Below, in pieces: positions 35,528 to 44,018 of a stretch of DNA of 64,000 nt. The first letter of the stretch is position 1. Each line of letters starts with the position of its first letter. Origin of the DNA: Telluribacter humicola (GTDB lineage Bacteria; Bacteroidota; Bacteroidia; Cytophagales; Spirosomataceae); assembly GCF_017355935.1 (NCBI RefSeq), contig NZ_JAFIQT010000001.1, positions 2,108,001 to 2,172,000 of the forward strand, written 5' to 3'. The translations under genes were made by a program, and so were the position numbers. The notes below the pieces were generated by a model. It was not told the origin of the DNA and searched no databases. It saw only the letters and a program-made list of their open reading frames with translations.

Positions 35528-36661
35528 ATGAAAAAACTATTGTTTTTGTCGCTTGCTCTGGGAGTAGTACAAGGGGTCGCAGCGCAGACCGGTACTGTTC
35601 CTGAACAACCCCTGGGCTTTGAAGAGTACGATCCCGTTTCTACCCTGAAAGTAGAGGAGCACGTAGTCCGTAAGGCTAAGTTCCCTTTTATAGATGTGCA
35701 TAACCACCAGATGCGCATGGCTGATCAGGATGTGAACCACCTGGTGGCGCAGATGGATAGTATGAATATGGCTGTGATGGTAAACCTGAGTGGCCGGGGC
35801 TGGTACCAGGAATGGAACGAAGGTACTGCCCACCTGAAAGGCTCATTAGACAACGTAAAGAAGAACAACCAGGCCAAGCGACTGACCGTTTTTACCAACC
35901 TTCAGTTCAAGGGCTTCGGCGAGCCCAATTGGACGGCTAATGCCGTGAAGCAGCTCGAAGAGGATGTGAAAATGGGCGCTAAGGGCCTAAAAATATACAA
36001 GAGCCTGGGCTTTAGCGGGATCAGGGATGACAAAGGCAAACGTGTAAAGGTGAATGACCCGCGTCTGGACCCGGTATGGGCCAAGTGTGGCCAACTGGGT
36101 ATACCTGTGCTGATCCATACGGCCGATGTACCTTCGTTCTGGGACCCGCTGGACCGCTACAATGAGCGTTGGCTTGAGCTAAAGACGCACCCCAACCGCA
36201 AGCGTGATGCCAATGATCCGGCTCCATTTGAAGACCTGATCGGGGAGCAGCACGACGTATTCCGCAAGCATCCTAATACTACCTTTGTCAACGCCCACAT
36301 GGGCTGGTACGCCAACGACCTCCGTAAGCTGGATAGCCTCATGCAGGTATTCCCAAATATGTACGTGGAAATCGGAGCGGTAATAGCCGAACTGGGCCGT
36401 CAGCCTCGCAGCGGTAAGAAATTTTTCGACAAGTGGCAGGACCGCATCCTGTTTGGTAAGGATAGCTGGGTACCAGCGGAGTACACTACCTACTTCCGGG
36501 TACTCGAGACCGAAGATGAGTACTTCCCCTACCACAAAAAGTACCACGCGTTCTGGCGTATGTACGGCTTAGGTCTTTCGGATGATGTCCTGAAAAAGGT
36601 CTACTATAAGAATGCCCTGAAGATCATCCCCGGATTAGATAAGTCTCAGTTCCCGAATTAA
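35528..36661 (+). CDS. Exported amidohydrolase-family protein (TIM barrel)
   Basis: A signal peptide (KKLLFLSLALGVVQGVAAQ) precedes a TIM-barrel metal hydrolase of the amidohydrolase-2 type. The first metal motif is FIDVHNHQ; IPVLIHTADVPSFWDP, TFVNAHMGWYANDLRKLD, NMYVEIGAVIAEL and RILFGKDSWVPAEYTTYFRVL follow in the family order. The tail KVYYKNALKIIPGLDKSQ is conserved in such proteins. Predicted periplasmic. Length is 377 aa. Substrate unknown. It is followed by a strong terminator hairpin. Confidence 0.88.
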   Translation: MKKLLFLSLALGVVQGVAAQTGTVPEQPLGFEEYDPVSTLKVEEHVVRKAKFPFIDVHNHQMRMADQDVNHLVAQMDSMNMAVMVNLSGRGWYQEWNEGTAHLKGSLDNVKKNNQAKRLTVFTNLQFKGFGEPNWTANAVKQLEEDVKMGAKGLKIYKSLGFSGIRDDKGKRVKVNDPRLDPVWAKCGQLGIPVLIHTADVPSFWDPLDRYNERWLELKTHPNRKRDANDPAPFEDLIGEQHDVFRKHPNTTFVNAHMGWYANDLRKLDSLMQVFPNMYVEIGAVIAELGRQPRSGKKFFDKWQDRILFGKDSWVPAEYTTYFRVLETEDEYFPYHKKYHAFWRMYGLGLSDDVLKKVYYKNALKIIPGLDKSQFPN

Positions 36662-36972
36662 ATAGGCAGGTAGTAAGCTAGCAGAGACAAGCAGTACTTA
36701 CCTATGATTAAATAGAACGGGTTGCAAAAAAGCTCTGTAAGGACGATTCACTACAAGGTGTCGCCCCTACAGAGCTTTACTTTTTTTATAGCTTTTTCTT
36801 CTACTAAGATCTGGCCCCGCTGGGGCCGGGGAGCGATCTCATCTCAGCATAAGAAGCGATAATGTTGAGCTGGATTTTTGAAAATGTCTGGTCAGAGGTT
36901 TTATTTTTGGCTTTGTACACGGTTCCTGTGGCACCCCTTTTGAAAAACTCTTCAACCTTCATTTCTTACCCA
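36662..36972. other. Intergenic region with a hairpin element
   Basis: About 310 bases separate the amidohydrolase stop from the preferred start of the epimerase-like gene. The only structure seen is the hairpin at 36729-36778. Downstream of it, 36810-36970 contains an in-frame open stretch that could extend the next gene but codes for a poorly convincing hydrophobic-polar mix. Confidence 0.5.
36729..36778 (+). terminator. Terminator / REP-like hairpin after the amidohydrolase gene
   Basis: Perfect 11-base arms (AAAGCTCTGTA and its complement) enclose an imperfect inner palindrome with CGA..CAC paired to GTG..CG. The right arm is followed, two bases on, by a run of seven T. It is a plausible intrinsic terminator, and the long two-tier hairpin also resembles small palindromic intergenic repeats. 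Confidence 0.7.
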
Positions 36973-38076
36973 ATGACTATCACTCGCGTTGAAATATTTA
37001 AGCTCAGCATCCCGCTCAAGGCACCCGTAACCATTGCCATTGGTACCATTGAGGAGTCCCGGAATATAGTAGTAAAAATCCATACTGAGGACGGTATCTA
37101 CGGGATAGGAGAGGGCTCGCCCTTCTGGATGATCGTGGGTGAAACGCAGGAGACTTGCTTTGCCGCTGCTCAGGATTTCGCGCGCCTGCTCATTGGACGT
37201 AACGCTTTGGATATAGAGGGTTGTCTTGCCGCCCTGGACCGGTACCTGACCCGAAACTACACCTGCAAAAGCGCCTTTGATATGGCCCTGTATGATCTGG
37301 CGGCCAAGCAGGCCCGAATGCCCTTGTATCAGTACCTGGGAGGGGAAAAACGCAGCATCACCACCGACGAGACCATATACATAGGTACACCGGAAGCTAT
37401 GGCCGCTGATGCGGTGCAAATCAAAGCACGCGGCTCGGAGGCCATCAAAGTCAAGCTGGGTACCAATGCCCCGGATGACATCCGGCGGGTAAAGGCTATC
37501 CGCGAAGCCATCGGAGCGGAACTACCTATACGGGTGGATGCGAATCAGGGCTGGGATTACGTATCAGCCGTGAAGGTACTTAAGGCCGTAGCCGACCTCA
37601 ATGTGGAGTACTGCGAGCAACCCGTGAAGCACTGGAACTACGAAGACATGGCGCGGGTACGGCATAATTCACCCGTACCGATCTGTGCTGACGAATCCCT
37701 CTTTACGCATACCGATGCCTTCCGTCTGGCTCAGATGGGGGCTGTGGACTACTTTAATATCAAGCTTTCCAAGAGTGGAGGCATCAACAATGCCCTGAAG
37801 ATCAATGCAATCGCCGAGGCGGCGGGTATCTCCTGTATGATCGGCTGTATGTCTGAGAGCCGCCTGGCCATCACGGCTAACGCGCATCTGGCCTCCGCCC
37901 GTACCAATATCCGTTTTTACGACCTGGATTCCGCTTTCGAGCATGCGGTGGACCCCGTTCTGGGCGGAGCCCAGTACCACAACCATTACCGGCTGGAATT
38001 ACCCGAGTCCCCCGGTCACGGGGCTGATCTGGATGATAAGTACCTGAGCCGGATGGAGCGGGTGGAGATAAAGTAG
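36973..38076 (+). CDS. Enolase-superfamily dipeptide epimerase-like protein (MLE subgroup)
   Basis: This member of the muconate-lactonizing subgroup resembles L-Ala-D/L-Glu and other dipeptide epimerases, which recycle peptidoglycan peptides. Catalytic residues are visible: K159 and K161 of the KxK motif, metal ligands D189 (RVDANQG), E215 (CEQPV) and D240 (ADES), and the opposing base K264 (NIKLSKSGG). GCMSESRLA is also a group feature. I chose the ATG at 36973 (MTITRVEIFKL) as the conserved N-terminus. Length is 367 aa. Exact dipeptide specificity cannot be read from sequence. Confidence 0.9.
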   Translation: MTITRVEIFKLSIPLKAPVTIAIGTIEESRNIVVKIHTEDGIYGIGEGSPFWMIVGETQETCFAAAQDFARLLIGRNALDIEGCLAALDRYLTRNYTCKSAFDMALYDLAAKQARMPLYQYLGGEKRSITTDETIYIGTPEAMAADAVQIKARGSEAIKVKLGTNAPDDIRRVKAIREAIGAELPIRVDANQGWDYVSAVKVLKAVADLNVEYCEQPVKHWNYEDMARVRHNSPVPICADESLFTHTDAFRLAQMGAVDYFNIKLSKSGGINNALKINAIAEAAGISCMIGCMSESRLAITANAHLASARTNIRFYDLDSAFEHAVDPVLGGAQYHNHYRLELPESPGHGADLDDKYLSRMERVEIK

Positions 38077-38094
38077 CAGGCTTTACCTGGCTGG

Positions 38095-39876
38095 TTATAC
38101 CTCTTCGGTCTGAAGCTGTTTTTCGTAAAGCTCGCGGTAGGCGCCGTTCTTTTCCATGAGTTCGGTATGAGTCCCCTGCTCTACGATCTTCCCATCATCC
38201 AGCACTATGATCCGGTCGGCCAGTTTGGCGGAGGACACCCGGTGCGAGATGATCAGGGACGTACGGTGGTCCATGATCCGCTTCAGGTTGTTCAGGATGA
38301 TGTTTTCGGTATTGGTATCTACCGCCGAAAGACAGTCATCCAGGATCAGGATCTTCGGATCGCGGGCAATGGCGCGGGCAATCGAAAGACGCTGCTTCTG
38401 CCCACCGGAGAGTGTAATACCCCGCTCGCCCAGTCGGGTGTCAAAGCCCTTGGGCAGGTCTACGATATTCTGGTAGAGGTCAGCGTCCTTAACTGCCTGC
38501 TCTATTTTATCTTCCGAAATGTCCGGAGAACCAAAACGGACGTTGTTGGTAATTGTATCCGAGAATAAGAACACATCCTGTGGTACGTAGCCCATCTGCT
38601 GACGCAGGTACTGCACATCGTAGTCCCTGATAGGCTGTCCGTCGATCAGGATTTGACCCTCGGTAGGATCGTACAGGCGGGTGACTAGCGTAGCCAGGGT
38701 ACTCTTGCCCGAGCCGGTAGTACCCAGTATGGCTACTGTTTCACCGGCTGCTATATCCAGGTTAAAATCATGTAGTGCCCGGATACCGGAATCAGGATAA
38801 ATAAAGCCTACATGCTGGAAGTTAACAGCTCCCTGCACCGGAGTACGCAGATTCTTATCGGAAACCAGGTGGTTTTTCTCTTCCATGAACTCATTGATAC
38901 GTGCCTGGGAAGCAGCCGCCCGCTGAATCTGGCTGGTGGTCCAGCCCAGAGCCATCACAGGCCAGGTCAGCATGTTGACGTACAGGATAAACTCCGTAAT
39001 ATTACCGGGGGTCAGGTTGCCGTTGATGATCTCCTGACCACCCACATACACTACCAGGACGTTGCTCAATCCTACCAGTAGCAGTACCAGGGGGTAGAAC
39101 AGTGCATCTACCTTGTTCAGGCGAAGTGATTTATCCTTGAAGTCTTTGGTCTCCCTCTTAAAATTATTAATAGAGTGCTTCTCCTGCACAAAGGCTTTTA
39201 TAACCCGTATACCCGAGAAAGCTTCCTGTACGTAGGTAGAGAGGTTGGAGAGCTGACGCTGAATCTCCTCTGACCGCTTTATAATAATACTATTAACAAT
39301 ATAGATACTTACTGAAAGCAGGGGCAGGGGCAGCAGCACATAAAAAGTCAGCTTAGTACTTACTGTTAGCATGTAGGTGATCACCAGTATAAACAGTACG
39401 ATCAGGTTCATGCCGTACATCAGCGAAGGTCCCACATACATCCGCACTTTACTGACATCTTCCGAAATTCGCGCCATAAGGTCTCCCGTGTTGTGACGGC
39501 GGTAGAAGCTCATCGGTAGCGACTGGTAGTGCTCGTAGATGTCGTTCTTCAGATCATACTCGATATGCCGCGACATCACAATAATGGTCTGACGTACCAG
39601 GAAGAGGAAGATCCCTTTGAGCAGCGCCATGAGCAGGATCAGAAGACCGTACAGCAGGATAGCGTTTTGGAATACATCGTACATCCGGCCCTGGATGGCT
39701 GCTCCATCAAAAAGGTAATAAATATCCAGTGTTTCGCGTACCAGGTCCAGCGCATAGCGTACCAACTGAGCTGGTATAATTCCAAAGAGGTTGGAGATAA
39801 TGGTAAATACAGTGCCTAATATCAGGTACCACTTGTATCTAATAAGGTATTTGTTGAGGTACGCCAGTGCTTTCAC
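38095..39876 (-). CDS. ABC exporter, fused membrane and ATPase domains
   Basis: This is a half-transporter of the MsbA/MDR type. The N-terminal domain has six membrane helices (residues about 15-310) and the C-terminal nucleotide-binding domain has Walker A GTTGSGKST (about 390), the signature LSGGQKQRLSIARAIARDP and Walker B ILILDDCLSAVD, with the switch His in LIISHRVSSA. Functional as a homodimer or with another half. Possible substrates are lipids or drugs. Length is 593 aa. It is divergent from nusB, with a 327-base gap between them. Specificity is unknown. Confidence 0.94.
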   Translation of the reverse strand: MKALAYLNKYLIRYKWYLILGTVFTIISNLFGIIPAQLVRYALDLVRETLDIYYLFDGAAIQGRMYDVFQNAILLYGLLILLMALLKGIFLFLVRQTIIVMSRHIEYDLKNDIYEHYQSLPMSFYRRHNTGDLMARISEDVSKVRMYVGPSLMYGMNLIVLFILVITYMLTVSTKLTFYVLLPLPLLSVSIYIVNSIIIKRSEEIQRQLSNLSTYVQEAFSGIRVIKAFVQEKHSINNFKRETKDFKDKSLRLNKVDALFYPLVLLLVGLSNVLVVYVGGQEIINGNLTPGNITEFILYVNMLTWPVMALGWTTSQIQRAAASQARINEFMEEKNHLVSDKNLRTPVQGAVNFQHVGFIYPDSGIRALHDFNLDIAAGETVAILGTTGSGKSTLATLVTRLYDPTEGQILIDGQPIRDYDVQYLRQQMGYVPQDVFLFSDTITNNVRFGSPDISEDKIEQAVKDADLYQNIVDLPKGFDTRLGERGITLSGGQKQRLSIARAIARDPKILILDDCLSAVDTNTENIILNNLKRIMDHRTSLIISHRVSSAKLADRIIVLDDGKIVEQGTHTELMEKNGAYRELYEKQLQTEEV

Positions 39877-40203
39877 GTGAACAGTATTTGAGGAACAGGG
39901 AAGAATTCAGCCTACCCTTTAACAGGTTTCTAACACAGATAAATCCTAAATCGTTGCAAAAATAACCCCCATAGAGTGGGAGTATCTTCCGATTGTGAAC
40001 AAAAAAATCTAATTTTGCAGATAAATAAAATTATCTGAAGTATTCAGGCAATTGGGGGTTCTTTAGTAACCAATCTGTCGTTGCCTGTGTTTTGTTCACA
40101 GTAAAGGTACAAGTGAAGTAAGGAATTGTGAACTACTTTTTTTAAAACATACATCGTTCTTTGCTTTACTGCCACATTCAATTACCAATAGTAGTCCGGT
40201 TAG
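39877..40203. other. Intergenic region upstream of nusB with repeated TGTGAAC motif
   Basis: The 327-base gap between the ABC exporter and nusB holds three copies of a TTGTGAAC-like octamer: 39993-40000 and 40126-40133 on the plus strand, and 40094-40100 as its complement (GTTCACA). Two are followed by an A tract on the reading strand. It also holds TAATTTTG at 40010-40017, which fits the Bacteroidota -7 consensus. No gene is seen here. Confidence 0.55.
40010..40017 (+). promoter_or_regulatory. Candidate -7 promoter element for nusB
   Basis: TAATTTTG matches TAnnTTTG. The nearest upstream TTG is only 14 bases away, short of the usual 17-23, so the -33 partner is uncertain. The leader to the nusB start would be about 180 bases. 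Confidence 0.35.
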
Positions 40204-41433
40204 ATGCTGAATAGAAGATTATTAAGAACCAAGGCTGTACAGGCCCTGTACGCCAGCCGTTTAGCGGCTGATGCCAACCGTCTGGTAGCCATTGATGATA
40301 TTGCCGAAGTGTATGCTCCCGACCTTAACTCCATGGAGCCCCAGAATCGCGAGAAACTGGAAGGTCTGAAGCGACTTGCCGTTATGACCTTTGATGAGAT
40401 CATCAAGAATGGCAAACCCAATGAGGACGAAGATATTCCTTTCGAAGTCATTCAGACGGCCCGCAAGGTGTTCAATGGATACGAAAAAAAGCTTGATCCC
40501 AAGCGTGACAAAATAGCGGGTATCTATCCTTTCTTCAACGGATACAAGAAACAGACTGAACTGGATCGTCAGAAAATGGTACGCCGGGTACTGGACGAAA
40601 CGGAGGCGATCTACGACGAGTTTCTGAACGTACTTCTTCTGATGGTTGAGTTGGGGCATCAGTCCAAAATAGACCGTGAACGGGAGTTTGTCGATCCGGA
40701 ATCAGATTTCCCGAGGGAGTCAGGCCTGGATAACAATGTGGTAATCCTGAAACTACAGAACCATGAGCCCCTGCAGCAGGAAGTAATCCGGCGCGGCATC
40801 AGCTGGGGGAATGATATGGCGATTGTACGTAAAACGTATCGCGAAGCCCTTCGTAATGACGAAGACTACATAGAGTACTGCAAGAAGAACAAGCACACAG
40901 CAGAGGAGGATGAGCAAATGGCCCAGCATGTGTTGCGTAAGATTATCCTTAAGCATGAAATACCCGTTGAATTCTTCGAACAGCGTGACCTGTACTGGGT
41001 AGACCACAGTGAGCTCATTCGTAGCCTTGCTATCAAAACATTAAAATCAGCCGAAAAGAACGGAGAGCTTCAACTGGCCACTCTAACCGACGATTGGGAG
41101 GGAGATCGCTACTTTGTGGAAGAACTTTTCCGCCGGGTAATCGAGAATGATGAGCAGTATGAAGCCTATCTTAATGATCAGTTGAAAAACTGGGACCTGG
41201 AGCGCATAGCCCTGGTGGATATGATCATCATGAAAACCGCTCTGGCTGAGCTGATTTACTTCCCTGGTATACCGGTAAAGGTATCTATCAATGAGTACAT
41301 CGAGATAGCTAAGCGGTACAGTACTCCCAAGAGCGGAAAGTTTGTAAACGGGGTACTGGATGTACTGGCCGAAAAACTAAAAGCCCAGGGTATCATTAAG
41401 AAGAGCGGACGAGGACTGATTGATAATAAGTAA
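40204..41433 (+). CDS. nusB: Transcription antitermination factor NusB, long Bacteroidota form
   Basis: NusB joins NusE at boxA of rRNA leaders to prevent premature termination. The N-terminus NRRLLRTKAVQALYAS and C-terminal segment (DWDLERIALVDMIIMKTALAEL, IPVKVSINEYIEIAKRYSTPKSGKFVNGVLD) are the NusB fold. The middle, residues about 60-270, is a charged helical insert (409 aa overall, against about 140 in enteric bacteria), usual in this phylum but long here. It leads the cluster nusB-ytxH-DUF1573-yajC-ybbR-coaE. Confidence 0.93.
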   Translation: MLNRRLLRTKAVQALYASRLAADANRLVAIDDIAEVYAPDLNSMEPQNREKLEGLKRLAVMTFDEIIKNGKPNEDEDIPFEVIQTARKVFNGYEKKLDPKRDKIAGIYPFFNGYKKQTELDRQKMVRRVLDETEAIYDEFLNVLLLMVELGHQSKIDREREFVDPESDFPRESGLDNNVVILKLQNHEPLQQEVIRRGISWGNDMAIVRKTYREALRNDEDYIEYCKKNKHTAEEDEQMAQHVLRKIILKHEIPVEFFEQRDLYWVDHSELIRSLAIKTLKSAEKNGELQLATLTDDWEGDRYFVEELFRRVIENDEQYEAYLNDQLKNWDLERIALVDMIIMKTALAELIYFPGIPVKVSINEYIEIAKRYSTPKSGKFVNGVLDVLAEKLKAQGIIKKSGRGLIDNK

Positions 41434-41513
41434 GAGTACTCTTCCGAATTGGAACATTGGGAAGAGTATTGTTAATTTATAGCAGCGAACTAAAAACTGT
41501 AATCAATATAACC

Positions 41514-41816
41514 ATGAGTTCAACTAGCCGTACACTACTGGCATTCCTGACCGGCTGCGCTACAGGCGCCGTGCTGGGTCTACTATATGCTCCTGATAAA
41601 GGAGAAGTAATGCGTGACCGACTATCATATCGCCTCTCCAAATACCGGGAGGAGCTCGAGCAACTGATTGCGGACCTGATTGAAGGAAAAAATCTTCCTG
41701 AAAGTCTTGCCAAAGTTGAAGGCGAACGCGTCGTAAGCGATGCCCGCGAAAAGGCAGAGCGACTGCTTGAGGATGTGGACCGGCTGATGGCCCAGATAAA
41801 AAGTCAAAACCATTGA
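41514..41816 (+). CDS. YtxH-domain small protein
   Basis: A short protein of about 100 residues: an N-terminal membrane helix (LLAFLTGCATGAVLGLLYAPDKGE), the YtxH signature APDKG, then a helical, charged tail (YREELEQLIADLIEG, KAERLLEDVDRLMAQIK). Likely membrane-anchored and cytoplasm-facing. I chose the ATG at 41514 (MSSTSRTLLAF) because it begins at the membrane helix; an upstream ATG adds a poorly typical N-terminus. Member of the nusB cluster. Function unknown. Confidence 0.85.
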   Translation: MSSTSRTLLAFLTGCATGAVLGLLYAPDKGEVMRDRLSYRLSKYREELEQLIADLIEGKNLPESLAKVEGERVVSDAREKAERLLEDVDRLMAQIKSQNH

Positions 41817-41829
41817 TCTTAGCTGATTT

Positions 41830-42276
41830 ATGAAAAAAATACTAGTTGCCATAGTGGCCCTGGGCCTGGGTGGATCAGTGGTATCGTGTGGAGGTAGTGA
41901 TAGCAAGGGAGGTAGTAACGAACTACGGGATAAAATGCCGGTTCTGGCCCTGCAGGATAGTGCCGCCTATAACTTCGGTACTATCAAGGAGGGGGAAATA
42001 GTAGAGAAAAAATTCAGCTTCCGTAATACGGGTGAGTTTCCTCTGATCATTAACAACGTAACCGCCTCCTGCGGATGTACCATTCCGGAGTGGCCACGCG
42101 ACCCCATTGCTCCCAACGAGGAGTCAAGCATCATGGTGCGTTTTAACAGCAAAGGCAAGCCCGGACCTCAGGTCAAGACGGTGACCGTCTATGCCAATAC
42201 AGAACCGGCTATATCTGAGCTGCGACTGCAGGGTATTGTGGAGAGTGTGCCGGATTCCACGCTGGCTCAGCAGTAA
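41830..42276 (+). CDS. DUF1573 lipoprotein
   Basis: The N-terminus KKILVAIVALGLGGSVVSCGG has a lipobox-like SVVSC, followed by the DUF1573 Ig-like domain: AYNFGTIKEGEIVEKKFSFRNTGEFPLIINNVTASCGCTIPEWP. Members are probable envelope proteins. Length is 148 aa. Located 13 bases after the YtxH gene and 49 bases before the yajC start. The SCGC motif in the domain is the family hallmark. Confidence 0.92.
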   Translation: MKKILVAIVALGLGGSVVSCGGSDSKGGSNELRDKMPVLALQDSAAYNFGTIKEGEIVEKKFSFRNTGEFPLIINNVTASCGCTIPEWPRDPIAPNEESSIMVRFNSKGKPGPQVKTVTVYANTEPAISELRLQGIVESVPDSTLAQQ

Positions 42277-42325
42277 ATTATTATTTAATCATCCGAAACA
42301 ACGACTAGAGTTAATTAATCGTACT

Positions 42326-42631
42326 ATGCAACTTTCACTTCTGGCTCAGGCACAACCCGGTGGCTCACAGGCTATGATCTATCAGATCGTTATGTGGGTA
42401 GGTATTATCGGTGTGTTTTACTTTTTCATGATACGTCCGCAGCAGAAAAAGCAAAAAGATCAAAAACAACTGCTGGAAAACCTGAAAAAGGGTGATAGCG
42501 TCGTGACCATAGGAGGCCTGCACGGTAAAATATATACTGTAGAAGCCACTACCGTCACCCTTGAACTGGATAAAGGGGTTAAAATGACCTTTGAAAAATC
42601 TGCCATCGCTCGTACGGTTACCGCCGCCTGA
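42326..42631 (+). CDS. yajC: Preprotein translocase subunit YajC
   Basis: YajC associates with SecDF in protein export. The N-terminal helix MIYQIVMWVGIIGVFYFFMI is followed by RPQQKKQKDQKQLLENLKKGDSVVTIGGLHGKI, the family signature. I selected the ATG at 42326 (MQLSLLAQAQPGG) rather than an upstream start inside the preceding gene. Length (101 aa) is normal. Confidence 0.94.
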   Translation: MQLSLLAQAQPGGSQAMIYQIVMWVGIIGVFYFFMIRPQQKKQKDQKQLLENLKKGDSVVTIGGLHGKIYTVEATTVTLELDKGVKMTFEKSAIARTVTAA

Positions 42632-42699
42632 CCGGACTTTTAAGGATACATTAGATTCACCCTTCTCCAACCCCCGTTGGTACTATATCTTAAGAAGTT

Positions 42700-43395
42700 T
42701 TGAACAATCCTACTTCACGGACTGGCAAGTTAAAGACAATTGTAGTGTGCCTTCTGGCCGCTACTTTTTTCTGGTTGATGAATGCGCTCAATAAGGATAA
42801 TTACTCCCTGCGCCTCAGCTATCCTATCAACTTTGTCTATAACGACTCTGCCTTTATTCCTGTGCAGCCACTCCCCAATACCGTTTCGGTAAATGTATCA
42901 GGAGATGGCTGGAATCTGCTCCGAAAATCATGGTTTAACTTCAATGCGCGTCCGGTAGAGTATAGGGTGACCAATCCTCTGACGGCCAGCTTTATCAACT
43001 CCACATCGCTTACAGATCAGCTCATCGAGCAGTTTCCCGGCATGCGGGTCAACTACGTGGTGGCTGATACCTTCGAGATTGGTTTTGAGCGGAAGATCAG
43101 CCGTACCATTCCTGTTCTGGTGGATAGCGCAGCTATCAGCATGAACGATGGCTACGTCATTTCAAGCTTCATTAACCTGTCGCCGTCACAAATTACTGTA
43201 AGTGGACCGGCCTCAGTCATTCGGCAGTACCCTGATTCCATCATTCTGGAGGTACCTGCTCGTCGTATCCAGAATAACTACGACGAAAGGTTACCTGTCC
43301 CGCTGCCTTCTCATCCTCTGGTTACGGTCAGTGAGCAAGGCGTGCTGGTAAGCTTTGAAGTAGCTCAGTTGCTCCGACCCATGCCTACGCGCTAG
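42700..43395 (+). CDS. YbbR-like domain protein
   Basis: The start is a TTG at 42700 (NNPTSRTGKLKT), followed by a single membrane helix (IVVCLLAATFFWLMNALN) and then two YbbR-like beta domains (YPINFVYNDSAFIPVQPLPNTVSVNVSGDGWNLL and SPSQITVSGPASVIRQYPDSI). YbbR/CdaR domain proteins are usually extracytoplasmic regulators of diadenylate cyclase, but no cyclase is next to it. The stop lies 5 bases before the coaE start. The TTG start is supported by the lack of an earlier in-frame ATG. Confidence 0.85.
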   Translation: MNNPTSRTGKLKTIVVCLLAATFFWLMNALNKDNYSLRLSYPINFVYNDSAFIPVQPLPNTVSVNVSGDGWNLLRKSWFNFNARPVEYRVTNPLTASFINSTSLTDQLIEQFPGMRVNYVVADTFEIGFERKISRTIPVLVDSAAISMNDGYVISSFINLSPSQITVSGPASVIRQYPDSIILEVPARRIQNNYDERLPVPLPSHPLVTVSEQGVLVSFEVAQLLRPMPTR

Positions 43396-43400
43396 CGGCT

Positions 43401-44009
43401 ATGGACAGACCTCTGCAGATAGGTATCACGGGAGGGATTGGATCCGGCAAAAGTGTCGTTTGCCGGATCCTGGCCTGTTTGGGGGTACCTATCTACGAGG
43501 CAGACGAGCGGGCCAAGTGGCTTACTAATCACGATCCTCAGCTTCGTAAAGAAGTAGTAGAGCTACTGGGGCCGCAGGCCTATAATGCGGTTGGCGCCTA
43601 CGACCGCGCGTACGTAGCTTCCCGTGTATTCAGTGATCCGGTACTGCTGGAAAAGCTCAATCATATCGTACATCCCCGCGTTTTTGCTGACTCAGATCGT
43701 TGGATTGCTCGCTACGCACACGTACCCTACGTAGTTCGTGAGGCGGCTCTCATGAATAAAGCCGGACAGAAAAATAACCTTGATTATGTAGTGGTGGTGA
43801 ATGCGCCGGTACAACTTCGTTTTGAGCGCACCCGCAAGCGCGATCCGCAACGCACGGATGAAGAGATCCGGGCCATTATGCAGCGACAGGTACCCGATGA
43901 GGAGCGATTAAAAATTGCTGACTTCGTTATTTACAACGACGAGTCATCCGCCCTGATCCCTCAGGTACTCTATCTACATCAACTCATTCTGGAAAAGCGG
44001 AGCTTGTAG
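43401..44009 (+). CDS. coaE: Dephospho-CoA kinase
   Basis: CoaE phosphorylates dephospho-CoA, the last step of coenzyme A synthesis. The P-loop is GITGGIGSGKS (residues about 8-18), followed by YEADERAKWLTNHDP, IVHPRVFADSDRW, YVVREAALMNKAGQKNNLDYVVVVNAP, and RTRKRDPQRTDEEIRAIMQRQ. Length (202 aa) is standard. Last gene of the nusB cluster. It converges on dnaX with 9 bases between stops. Confidence 0.96.
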   Translation: MDRPLQIGITGGIGSGKSVVCRILACLGVPIYEADERAKWLTNHDPQLRKEVVELLGPQAYNAVGAYDRAYVASRVFSDPVLLEKLNHIVHPRVFADSDRWIARYAHVPYVVREAALMNKAGQKNNLDYVVVVNAPVQLRFERTRKRDPQRTDEEIRAIMQRQVPDEERLKIADFVIYNDESSALIPQVLYLHQLILEKRSL

Positions 44010-44018
44010 TCTACTCTC

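Noticed and set aside
36862-36972. Longer N-terminus for the epimerase-like protein
   Set aside because: The extra 37 residues are hydrophobic and Ser/Thr-rich with no family match, and would run through the normal start region MTITRVEIF.
42191-42325. Earlier start for yajC inside the DUF1573 gene
   Set aside because: The extension would overlap DUF1573 coding sequence and has no YajC similarity.
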